Below, piece after piece: positions 6,335 to 13,948 of a stretch of 15,109 nucleotides of DNA. The notes under the pieces were generated by a model, which saw nothing but the letters and a program-made list of their open reading frames with translations, was not told the origin of the DNA and made no database searches. The DNA lies in NCBI GenBank assembly GCA_910584955.1, contig CAJUDC010000020.1, positions 1 to 15,109 of the forward strand, written 5' to 3'. The stretch is from an uncultured Paraprevotella sp. (GTDB lineage: Bacteria > Bacteroidota > Bacteroidia > Bacteroidales > Bacteroidaceae). Each line of letters starts with the position of its first letter. Position 1 is the stretch's first letter. Made by a program: the position numbers and the translations under genes.

Positions 6335-7501
6335 TTATTTAATTGCGCGTTTGGCACGTTTATCAATATTGCTCTGAACCACATAATAGTCTATCAGCGG
6401 AGCAAACACATTCATCAGCAAGATAGCCAACATCATACCTTCGGGATAACCGGGGTTAAGCACGCGGATAATGACGGCCATTGCACCGATAAGAAAACCG
6501 TAAATGTATTTACCGGTCTCCGTACGGGCGGAAGTAACGGGATCTGTTGCCATAAACACGGCACCGAAACAGAAGCCACCCACAACCAAGTGCTGATAGA
6601 AAGGCATCTGTGCCGCGTAATTGCCTTCCAGTTGACAGGCGTTGAAAATCAATCCCATCACGATACCGCCGGCAAATACACTAAACATCGTTTTCCAACT
6701 GGCAACACCGCTCCACAACAGGATGAGCGCTCCCAGACCGATGGCAATTACACTGGTCTCACCGATTGAGCCGGGAATAAGACCGATGATCTGATCGCAC
6801 AAACCTGACGACAAGTCGGGCCCTGTGGCAATCTGCCCTAAAGGAGTGGCGGCGGTAAAGGTGTCCGGCAAGTCGTTACCCAAGCCCAGAATGCTATTGC
6901 GAGCTACCCAACAGGTATCTCCGCTCATGGCCGACGGATAAGAGAAGAACAGGAAAGCACGAATGATCAGCGCCACATTAAAGATATTCATGCCGGTGCC
7001 ACCAAATACCTCCTTGGCAAAAATCACGGCAAAAGCGCAGGCCACAGCCAGGATCCACAACGGACACTCTACAGGCACAATCAAAGGAACGAGCATACCG
7101 GTCACCAAATAACCTTCCTGTATTTCCTCGTTCTTCCACTGAGCCACCACGAACTCAATTCCCAATCCTACGATATAAGACACCAATATCTTAGGCAACA
7201 CAGCCAGGAAACCGAAACCGAACATTTCGATAAAGCTCCCTTCCACACCTGCTGCCCTATAGTTCTGAAAACCGACATTGTACATACCGAACAAAAGGGC
7301 CGGCATCAAAGCGATTACCACAAACGACATGATACGCTTGCTGTCTATAGCATCATGAATGTTTACTCCCGATTTCGAAGTCGCATTCGGTACGAACAGG
7401 AATGTTTCGAAACCATCGAATACGGAACGGAATGCGTGAAGCTTGCCTCCCTCCTCAAAGTTCGGCTTTATTTTATCAAGATAATTTCTTAACGCGTTCA
7501 T
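6335..7501 (-). CDS. nqrB: Na+-translocating NADH:quinone reductase subunit B
   Basis: A 388-residue multispanning subunit, of usual length (about 385-415). NqrB carries covalent FMN and riboflavin and contributes to the quinone site and the Na+ path. Visible marks are the N-terminal soluble stretch LDKIKPNFEEGGKLHAF, the membrane block EGYLVTGMLVPLIVP (129-143), FGGTGMNIFNVALIIRAFLF (166-185), the flavinylation motif D213-TFTAAT-PL with Thr219 as the likely FMN acceptor (the motif reads TAAT where Vibrio enzymes have SGAT), and MATDPVTSARTETGKY near the C-terminus. It starts 39 nt after nqrA with no Shine-Dalgarno, then couples closely to nqrC. Confidence 0.97.
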   Translation of the reverse strand: MNALRNYLDKIKPNFEEGGKLHAFRSVFDGFETFLFVPNATSKSGVNIHDAIDSKRIMSFVVIALMPALLFGMYNVGFQNYRAAGVEGSFIEMFGFGFLAVLPKILVSYIVGLGIEFVVAQWKNEEIQEGYLVTGMLVPLIVPVECPLWILAVACAFAVIFAKEVFGGTGMNIFNVALIIRAFLFFSYPSAMSGDTCWVARNSILGLGNDLPDTFTAATPLGQIATGPDLSSGLCDQIIGLIPGSIGETSVIAIGLGALILLWSGVASWKTMFSVFAGGIVMGLIFNACQLEGNYAAQMPFYQHLVVGGFCFGAVFMATDPVTSARTETGKYIYGFLIGAMAVIIRVLNPGYPEGMMLAILLMNVFAPLIDYYVVQSNIDKRAKRAIK

Positions 7502-7540
7502 TATAATAATGTAATATAAAGTTATTAGCTAAAGCGCGGG

Positions 7541-8893
7541 TCAAGCCATCTCCTTACGAAGCATGTCCAGTCCCTCGCGGACGATACGCTGTACCTCCAG
7601 TTTGGAAGAATCGATAAATTCGCACAGGGCGAAGTCCTCGGGAGCCACTTCATAGATACCCAGCGCCTCCATACGGTCAATATCTCCCGTAATGATGGCC
7701 TTAACCAAATAAGCCGGATAGATATCCATCGGGAACACACGATTATACTCGTTGCTCATAATCATGTGGCGTTCGCCGCCTTTAATACGGGCGTCGATCA
7801 CGTATTCGCGTTTCTTTCCGAAAAGCCAGCTGAAATAGGAGCGGCTGGTGGAGAACTCATTGAAACGGGGCATAATCCAACCCAGCATTTCATGTACATC
7901 ATCACCTTCGGGAATCACATTGATCTCCGTGACATGCGCACCCAGAAAACCGTCGGTCGTGGTCTTCACACCGGTCAGTACATTACCGTTGATAATACGC
8001 AAATGCTTGTCTGTGGCGGTGTTTCCGCTCAACAGAGTCGTCAATTGCTGGCCCACTTTCACCTGAGCATAACCGGTCTTCTTCACTTCGGAGCCGGCCA
8101 ATGCGATGGTACGGATCAAATCCACCTTGCCGGTATTGAACAGACGTCCGATGAAAATCACCTCTTCCGCTCCGAGTGTCCAAACCACCTCGCCCTTGTT
8201 AACGGGGTCTACATGATTGATCTGCACCCCCACATTTCCGGCCGGTGCCGGTCCGTCGAACACGGTCACTGTCACATTTTTTGCCGCCGTCAGCGCCGGT
8301 GATTGCTGTCCGGCACTCACACCGAGATGGGTTTTAGCCATTTTAGCCAATGCGTCGAGGCCGGTCTGAAAATCCCGTTCCTGTCCGGCCAGGACATATT
8401 CAAAGTCAGCTGCCAACGGCATGGAACTGAAAGCCGACACAAAGATGGCCTTCGGCGTATCGTCCGGGCAAGCCGTCACATCGTAAGGACGTTGTTTGAA
8501 GAATGCGAACAGACCCGTATTCAACAATACCTCCTTAACGGCTTCACCGGTCATTGCAGACACGTCTTTCTTGCCAAAGTCAACATACTGTTGTTCCGCA
8601 TCCGCCGTCACCTGCACACTAAGCACCTTACGACGTTCGCCGCGTTCTACCAGAGAGACAGTGCCGCTGACAGGAGAAACAAACTTCACAGAAGGATGAT
8701 TTTTGTCTACGAACAAAGCATCCCCGGCCTTGACCACATCATTCTCTTTTACCACCACTTTAGGCTTCACTCCCGTAAAATCATCGGGAACAAGCGCATA
8801 CTTTCCGGGGCTTTTCACCGAAATCTTTTCTTTTCCGGCTTTTCCTTTGAGATTAATGTCTAGGCCTTTACGTAATTTGATTACATTTGCCAT
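7541..8893 (-). CDS. nqrA: Na+-translocating NADH:quinone reductase subunit A
   Basis: A 450-residue soluble peripheral subunit on the cytoplasmic face, first gene of the operon. It has no flavin; in the Vibrio enzyme it contributes to quinone interaction. The N-terminus (KLRKGLDINLKGKA) and the biotinyl/lipoyl-like barrel with HPSVKFVSPVSGTV (about 66-79) are diagnostic, as are the middle block HVDPVNKGEVVWT and the C-terminal EFIDSSKLEVQRIVREGLDML. No membrane helices are seen. Length matches the family. The ATG lies about 35 nt downstream of a good Bacteroidetes promoter on the same strand, so transcription of the whole nqrA-F unit probably begins here. Confidence 0.97.
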   Translation of the reverse strand: MANVIKLRKGLDINLKGKAGKEKISVKSPGKYALVPDDFTGVKPKVVVKENDVVKAGDALFVDKNHPSVKFVSPVSGTVSLVERGERRKVLSVQVTADAEQQYVDFGKKDVSAMTGEAVKEVLLNTGLFAFFKQRPYDVTACPDDTPKAIFVSAFSSMPLAADFEYVLAGQERDFQTGLDALAKMAKTHLGVSAGQQSPALTAAKNVTVTVFDGPAPAGNVGVQINHVDPVNKGEVVWTLGAEEVIFIGRLFNTGKVDLIRTIALAGSEVKKTGYAQVKVGQQLTTLLSGNTATDKHLRIINGNVLTGVKTTTDGFLGAHVTEINVIPEGDDVHEMLGWIMPRFNEFSTSRSYFSWLFGKKREYVIDARIKGGERHMIMSNEYNRVFPMDIYPAYLVKAIITGDIDRMEALGIYEVAPEDFALCEFIDSSKLEVQRIVREGLDMLRKEMA

Positions 8894-8930
8894 ATATTTT
8901 GATTATAAAACGGTTTTAATTAAAACAGCG

Positions 8931-8962
8931 CAAAATTACATAAAATTAAAGAGAAAGTGAAA
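8931..8962 (-). promoter_or_regulatory. Promoter of the nqrABCDEF operon
   Basis: On the minus strand the -7 box is TAATTTTG (8938-8931), an exact TAnnTTTG match. It is preceded, 20 nt away, by TTTC (8962-8959), one base off the -33 consensus TTTG. Transcription would start near 8925, giving a leader of about 30 nt before the nqrA ATG at 8893. Confidence 0.65.
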
Positions 8963-8982
8963 CGTTTGTGAAAAGAAAATCG

Positions 8983-8990
8983 TAATTTTG
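8983..8990 (+). promoter_or_regulatory. -7 promoter box for tamB
   Basis: TAATTTTG matches TAnnTTTG exactly and is the mirror of the nqrA -7 box 44 bp to the left. At the expected -33 position (about 8960-8963) there is only AAAC, overlapping the -33 of the opposite promoter. The box includes the TTG that opens the longest tamB frame. Confidence 0.45.
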
Positions 8991-11900
8991 TATTCACTAA
9001 ACGCATTTTTTATCAAAAAGGTAAAGAAAATAGTGCGATGGATAGTAGGCCTTGTCGCCGGCACCTATCTGGTATTGATTGTACTGCTGAACATACCTGC
9101 CGTACAAAGGCGTTTTGCTGCTTATACCGCCGCTCAACTTTCTTCGCAATTGAAAACGGAAGTGCGCATCGGGAATATAAATCCCGGATTGCTTAACCGA
9201 ATCATTATCGATGACTTACTGATACGCGACCGTCATCGTAAAGACATGCTGAAAGCTACCCGTCTGGCAGCCAAATTCCAGATATGGCCGCTGTTTCATG
9301 GAAAAATCATTATCGATCATGTTCAGTTATTCGGGTTTCACATCAACCTGTACCGGCGTTCGGCCGAAGAAGAACCGAACTACCGGTTCCTTCAGGATGT
9401 TTTTGCCTCGAACGACACCACGCAAAGCCGTCTCGACCTGCGTATCAATTCCATCCTTATCAGCCGGGGCAGCCTGCGGCATGATCTTTATTACCGCCCC
9501 TTTACTCCGCATCGTTTCAATCCCGCCCATCTACAGTTGAGCGAGCTAAGTTTCAGCGCATCGCTAAAAGCCTTGTCGAACGACACGGTCAACTTCCGAA
9601 TAAAGAAACTCTGCTTCAAAGAGCAATCGGGCCTGGAACTGCAAAAAATGAAACTGAAATTCAATGCCACTCCCCGCTATGCCGAATTGTCGGAATTGGA
9701 ACTGGCTTTGCCGAACACCAGCATCAAACTGGATTCCCTCACGGCCCATTACGACGGCCTTCCCTCTTCCGCTTCCCGGACCGCCTGGTTGCAGTCTTTA
9801 CGTTATACCGGCCTATTGGAGCCTTCGCACATCACCCTGTCGGACCTGTCGTGCTTCGCGCCCGCCCTCAAACATTTCGACGCTCCGCTGTATCTCCGTG
9901 CCCGTTTCAACGGATCGCCCCGCCTGACCGCCGTCGAAGACCTCCACGTATGCAGCCGCGACCGGGACATTGATCTGAATGCCAGCGCCAAAATCGACTT
10001 TTTATCCGACAAGCAAAACGGCATTTCACTGACCACACAAATCCGGGATTTCACTCTTAAAACTTCCGTTCAAGAATTCCTGACCCGGAATCTGACCGGA
10101 CGGCCCGGACGGATGTACGAGCAGTTGAAACGACTGGGCGACATCCGCTACCGGGGCACAGCCACCTACGGCAAACACCTGATCACCGCCGACGGCGAAT
10201 GGCAGACCTCCGCAGGAACGTTAACTGCAACCGGAAGTCTGACAGACTATAATGTGCTGGAAGCCCACATACGGGGAGACGCTTTCCGTCCGGGCAAACT
10301 ATCAGCCCCAGCCCGGGAAAAGAATTTGCCGGAAAGCCTATCGTTCAATCTGGATTTCAGCGGCAAGCTGAAAGAGAACGGGCACCCGAATCTTCAGGTC
10401 TACGGGAAAATAAAAGAACTGACTTACAGAAAATACCGCTATCAGAACATCCATCTCGACCTGGCCTACCGCCACCAAGGATTCCGGGGTATGCTGCGCT
10501 GGGACGACCCGAACGGCCGCATACGGATTGAAGGGGAAGTCAATCCCGCCTCTCCGCAACCGTTTGCCAAAGTCACGGCCCATGTGAGCACGCTCAATCC
10601 GCATGCCTTGCATCTCACCGCCGCATATCCCAACACCCGTTTTTCGGGCGTTGTCCAGACCGATCTGTATGGGAAATCGGCAGAAACCGCCAGCGGTAAC
10701 ATCCGTCTTTCGGATTTTCGGATGCAGACAGCCGAAGGGGAATATCATCTCAACGACATCCGGCTGGAAAGCGCCCCCGAGGCCGAAAGCAAGCATCTGC
10801 GCCTGTACAGCGATTTCTTTACGGCAGAGATAGACGGATCGTTTCATTACCACACCTTGGCCGCTACGGGAAAAAACCTGCTGCAACGGCATCTCCCCTC
10901 GCTTTTCCCCGACGACCTACCGCCGGTACCGACAACAGACAGCCTGCATTTCAGCCTGCGGATCCTGAATGCCGAACCGCTACAGAAAATCGGTGCCATC
11001 CCCTTATATATTCCCGAACCGGGATACATCCGGGGTTGTCTGAACGGTCGTACAGGCGAATGCTCTTTGACGGGAAGCATCCCCGAGCTGGAATACGACA
11101 ACGAACGGTTAAGCGACATACGGTTGTCCGGGAAAAGCCATTTCGGGAAAGCGCAGGCCGACCTTACTTTCCTGCGCCTGATGAGTAAAAAGCAAGTACT
11201 GTTCGGGCTGTCGGCTTCTGCCGAAAACGACCGGCTGAACACCGACGTATCATGGGACAACCGCCAACCGGTGAAACATACGGGCATATTGTCCACCACC
11301 ACGCAGTTCTTCAAAAACGACCCGCCATACCTGAAAGCCGTCACCCGCATAAACCCGACCCAAGTGATCATCAACGATACGGTATGGAACGTACATCCGG
11401 CTACCGTCTGCTTGCACCACGGAAGCATCGCCATCGACAGTTTCTTTGTCTCGCAATCCGATCGCCACTTGGGGATAAACGGCACACTGACACGCGACGC
11501 TACCGACTCGCTCGTTGTCGATCTCAAGGATATTAACCTGCAATATGTGTTCAACATCATCAATTTCCACGCCGTAGAGTTCGGCGGTGAGGCCACCGGC
11601 CGCGTATATGCCCGCCAACTGTTCAAAGCCCCGGAAATGGATGCCCATCTCCACGTACAGAACTTCACGTTCAACGACGGATACATGGGAAACATGAACG
11701 TATACGGGAAATGGGACAAAGAGAAGAAAGCCATTTTCCTGCGGGCGCAAATGAACGATCCGGCCGAACACCACACCACACTCGTGGACGGCACCATCGC
11801 ACCGGGACAAGGCCCCGACCGAGGCCTCGACCTGAACATACGCACCGAACGCATCAACCTGTATTTCCTGAACAAATTCACATCGGGAATCTTCACTGAC

Positions 11901-13499
11901 TTCAAGGGAAGGGCCTCGGGATGGGCACGCGTGTTCGGTCCTTTCAAACAGATCAACGTGGAAGGCGACCTCAAGGTGGAGGAGGCCCGCATGAAGGTGG
12001 ACGTGCTTAATGCCGACTACCACCTGACAGGCGATTCGGTAATCTTACGTCCCGACAATATATGGATCCAAAAAGCCAGAGCCTACGACAACGAAGGCAA
12101 CCCGGAGCGCAACGATCATTACGCCGTAGTGGACGGCTGGATGCACCACGAACATTTCTCGAACATGCAGTACCGGTTCGACATTGAAGCACACAACGTG
12201 CTGGGATACGACCGGCGCACATTCGGCGACGAAGTATTCCACGGCACCGTCTATGCCAGCGGTCGGGTCCGGCTGAACGGGCGTCCCGGCGAACTGAATG
12301 TGGACATCGACGCCCACCCGGAAAGGCATACCGTTTTCGTATACAACGCATCGTCCCCGGAAACGATCACCGACAATCAGTTCATACGTTTCCGTACGGC
12401 ATCCTCCGCTACGGAAGAAAACACACCGTATGCCGAAAACAAGAACATGCCCCTGCCTCTGCCTGAGGAGGAGAACACCACCGACATGCGCATTAATTTC
12501 GTGCTGGACATCACCCCCGACGCCACCATGAAAATTCTCATGGACGCCAAAGCCGGAGACTACATTGCCTTGAACGGATACGGAAAGATGCGGGCCAGCT
12601 ACTACAACAAAGGACGTTTCCAGATGTACGGGACCTATCGGGTAAGCGACGGCATGTACAAACTCTCGGTACAGGACGTCATACGCAAGGATTTCAAATT
12701 CAGGCCGGGCGGAACGCTCACTTTCGGCGGAGAGCCGTATCAGGCCGACCTGAATCTGCAGGCCGTATATACCGTGCCGTCGGTTTCCTTGAACGACCTG
12801 AGTTCGCGCGCCACCTTCAGCCAGTCTAATGTACGTGTGAATTGCATCATGAATCTGGGAGGCAAGGCACAAAGCCCGCAAATCTCGTTCGACTTCGACA
12901 TCCCCAACGTAAACGAAGACGAGAAGCAAATGGTGCGCAGCCTTATCAGCACCGAAGAGGAGAAGAACATGCAGATCATCTATCTGCTGGGTATCGGACG
13001 TTTCTACACATACGACTACAACAACACGGAACAAAGCCAGTCCAGCCTGGCCATGAAATCCCTGCTCTCCTCTACCCTGTCGGGACAACTCAACCAGGCA
13101 TTGTCCACGCTCATAGGCAACAGCAACTGGAATTTCGGCACCAACCTGAGTACCGGAGATACGGGCTGGAGCGACATGGATGTGGAAGGACTGTTGTCGG
13201 GGCGCCTGCTCAACAACCGGTTGCTCATCAACGGTAATTTCGGTTACCGCGACAATCCGGCCGCCGCCTCGAACTTTGTCGGTGATTTCGACCTTCAATG
13301 GCTGCTTACCAAGAACGGAAACATCAGCCTTAAGGCGTACAGCGAGACAAACGACCGTTACTTTACCAAATCGGCCCTCACCACACAAGGTATCGGCCTG
13401 CTGTTTAAAAAGGACTTCAACAACTGGCGCGAACTGTTCCGACGCAAACACCGCCGCACCGCCGCTCCGGCCGACACCACGCAGTCCGCCGACCGATAA
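8988..13499 (+). CDS. tamB: TamB-like translocation and assembly module / inter-membrane lipid-transfer protein
   Basis: A very long envelope protein, up to 1,503 residues. A basic stretch (KKVKKIVRW) and a single N-terminal membrane helix (about 17-37) anchor it in the inner membrane. The rest is beta-rich sequence as in the AsmA/TamB bridge proteins, ending with the TamB (DUF490) domain over roughly the last 450 residues. Recognisable there are the LLGIGRFYTYDYNN region near 1331, the SLLSSTLSGQLNQALSTLIG helix region and the final GLLFKKDFNNWRELFRRKHRR. The family works in outer-membrane protein assembly and/or phospholipid transport between the membranes. No BamA/TamA partner gene adjoins it here. 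The start is uncertain: the TTG at 8988 lies within a -7 box, upstream frame is closed by a stop at 8958, and the next standard start is GTG at 9033 (MRWIVGL...), which would drop most of the basic residues. The C-terminal end and family are secure. Confidence 0.92.
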   Translation: MYSLNAFFIKKVKKIVRWIVGLVAGTYLVLIVLLNIPAVQRRFAAYTAAQLSSQLKTEVRIGNINPGLLNRIIIDDLLIRDRHRKDMLKATRLAAKFQIWPLFHGKIIIDHVQLFGFHINLYRRSAEEEPNYRFLQDVFASNDTTQSRLDLRINSILISRGSLRHDLYYRPFTPHRFNPAHLQLSELSFSASLKALSNDTVNFRIKKLCFKEQSGLELQKMKLKFNATPRYAELSELELALPNTSIKLDSLTAHYDGLPSSASRTAWLQSLRYTGLLEPSHITLSDLSCFAPALKHFDAPLYLRARFNGSPRLTAVEDLHVCSRDRDIDLNASAKIDFLSDKQNGISLTTQIRDFTLKTSVQEFLTRNLTGRPGRMYEQLKRLGDIRYRGTATYGKHLITADGEWQTSAGTLTATGSLTDYNVLEAHIRGDAFRPGKLSAPAREKNLPESLSFNLDFSGKLKENGHPNLQVYGKIKELTYRKYRYQNIHLDLAYRHQGFRGMLRWDDPNGRIRIEGEVNPASPQPFAKVTAHVSTLNPHALHLTAAYPNTRFSGVVQTDLYGKSAETASGNIRLSDFRMQTAEGEYHLNDIRLESAPEAESKHLRLYSDFFTAEIDGSFHYHTLAATGKNLLQRHLPSLFPDDLPPVPTTDSLHFSLRILNAEPLQKIGAIPLYIPEPGYIRGCLNGRTGECSLTGSIPELEYDNERLSDIRLSGKSHFGKAQADLTFLRLMSKKQVLFGLSASAENDRLNTDVSWDNRQPVKHTGILSTTTQFFKNDPPYLKAVTRINPTQVIINDTVWNVHPATVCLHHGSIAIDSFFVSQSDRHLGINGTLTRDATDSLVVDLKDINLQYVFNIINFHAVEFGGEATGRVYARQLFKAPEMDAHLHVQNFTFNDGYMGNMNVYGKWDKEKKAIFLRAQMNDPAEHHTTLVDGTIAPGQGPDRGLDLNIRTERINLYFLNKFTSGIFTDFKGRASGWARVFGPFKQINVEGDLKVEEARMKVDVLNADYHLTGDSVILRPDNIWIQKARAYDNEGNPERNDHYAVVDGWMHHEHFSNMQYRFDIEAHNVLGYDRRTFGDEVFHGTVYASGRVRLNGRPGELNVDIDAHPERHTVFVYNASSPETITDNQFIRFRTASSATEENTPYAENKNMPLPLPEEENTTDMRINFVLDITPDATMKILMDAKAGDYIALNGYGKMRASYYNKGRFQMYGTYRVSDGMYKLSVQDVIRKDFKFRPGGTLTFGGEPYQADLNLQAVYTVPSVSLNDLSSRATFSQSNVRVNCIMNLGGKAQSPQISFDFDIPNVNEDEKQMVRSLISTEEEKNMQIIYLLGIGRFYTYDYNNTEQSQSSLAMKSLLSSTLSGQLNQALSTLIGNSNWNFGTNLSTGDTGWSDMDVEGLLSGRLLNNRLLINGNFGYRDNPAAASNFVGDFDLQWLLTKNGNISLKAYSETNDRYFTKSALTTQGIGLLFKKDFNNWRELFRRKHRRTAAPADTTQSADR

Positions 13500-13523
13500 C
13501 CGGACGAAGGGGTATCCAAGACG

Positions 13524-13555
13524 TTTGCATCATTCGGAAAAAAGTATTATATTTG
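13524..13555 (+). promoter_or_regulatory. Consensus Bacteroidetes promoter of an orphan small transcript
   Basis: TTTG (13524-13527), a 20-nt spacer, then TATATTTG (13548-13555). Both boxes are exact and the spacing is within the 19-21 nt norm, making it the best promoter in the window. It lies 24 bp after the tamB stop. Transcription should start near 13561-13564 and run rightwards. Confidence 0.75.
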
Positions 13556-13588
13556 CCGTTAGAAAATTCGAAAACGCACTATAGAGAA

Positions 13589-13657
13589 ATGAATCGTCCG
13601 GTAAAAAAAATGACAATAACACCGTCATCCGAAGCCTCGCCACGGCGCATCGGATAG
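13589..13657 (+). CDS. Possible 22-residue peptide inside the small transcript
   Basis: ATG at 13589 opens 22 codons (MNRPVKKMTITPSSEASPRRIG) ending in TAG at 13655-13657, about 27 nt after the predicted transcript start. It has only an A-rich upstream site. The peptide is basic and polar, with no signal or membrane segment. Its 3' end overlaps the first stem-loop. There is no independent support such as codon bias or a known family, so it is equally likely to be fortuitous. Confidence 0.2.
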   Translation: MNRPVKKMTITPSSEASPRRIG

Positions 13658-13699
13658 TCGTACGACGCACGTTATCGTCGTGTATCGGAATCTCCTTTT

Positions 13700-13751
13700 A
13701 ACGCGCTCTCCCCCTTTTTCGCACTGCCAAAAGGGGGAGAGCGCGTTTTTT
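13700..13751 (+). terminator. Perfect 19-bp intrinsic terminator of the small transcript
   Basis: Bases 13700-13718 pair without a mismatch with 13729-13747 (centre CTCTCCCCC/GGGGGAGAG), with a 10-nt loop at 13719-13728 and a T6 run at 13746-13751. The U-tract is on the plus strand only, so it terminates rightward transcription from the small-RNA promoter and any read-through from tamB. Confidence 0.88.
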
Positions 13752-13761
13752 GTCCGGCACC

Positions 13762-13879
13762 GGAAGAAAACGTGGCGCTCGCCGCATCTTCCGCTCCTGC
13801 GCACCACGTTCATTCGTGGTGCAGGCCCCGTTGTTCAGCGCTGCTCATGCCATACGGACGAAGCCTGGATGGATGTCCG
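13762..13879. other. Cluster of hairpins between two terminators, no gene
   Basis: After the small-RNA terminator there is no credible coding frame but several inverted repeats. GGAAGA (13762-13767) pairs with TCTTCC (13787-13792) around an inner GTGGC-gctc-GCCGC hairpin. GCACCACG (13801-13808) pairs perfectly with CGTGGTGC (13815-13822) around TTCATT, extendable through CCTG/CAGG with a 2-nt bulge. CGGAC (13855-13859) pairs with GTCCG (13875-13879). None is followed by a T-run and I find no TAnnTTTG box facing in on either strand. It could be a read-through 3' region, a repeat element or a decayed RNA gene. Confidence 0.3.
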
Positions 13880-13897
13880 ACAGCCCCCCGGAAACAC

Positions 13898-13927
13898 AAA
13901 AAGACGGCCTTCCCCAAGCCGTCTTTT
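13898..13927 (-). terminator. Terminator of ribE (structurally bidirectional)
   Basis: An AAAAGACGGC/GCCGTCTTTT 10-bp stem with a short C-rich loop, 21 nt past the ribE stop. On the minus strand the stem runs into a T-run, fitting the end of ribE transcription. On the plus strand it also ends in TTTT, so it can stop rightward read-through from tamB and the small RNA. Confidence 0.82.
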
Positions 13928-13948
13928 CATCCTAAAGTGTAAAAATTC

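Larger units (their letters stand above)
13562..13751 (+). ncRNA. Candidate small RNA (about 190 nt)
   Basis: An independent transcription unit is bounded by the consensus promoter at 13524-13555 and a perfect intrinsic terminator ending at 13751. Between them the RNA can form two further stem-loops. One pairs ATCCGA (13627-13632) with TCGGAT (13650-13655), with an inner GCC/GGC. The other pairs ACGACG (13662-13667) with CGTCGT (13676-13681) around an 8-nt loop. The first 60 nt are A-rich and look single-stranded, a usual arrangement for trans-acting small RNAs. Nothing on the same strand follows before the convergent ribE gene, so this is not a leader of a downstream gene. I cannot match it to a known RNA family. 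The alternative is an mRNA for a 22-codon peptide at 13589-13657. The ends are inferred from the promoter and terminator. Confidence 0.6.

Noticed and set aside
10847..11992. 381-codon open frame on the minus strand inside tamB
   Set aside because: A shadow of tamB; Ser/Arg/Cys-rich translation without motifs, no promoter or ribosome site.
12045..13451. 468-codon open frame on the minus strand opposite the tamB 3' end
   Set aside because: Antisense to the conserved TamB C-terminal domain; the translated product has no family features and low complexity typical of the complement of a coding strand.
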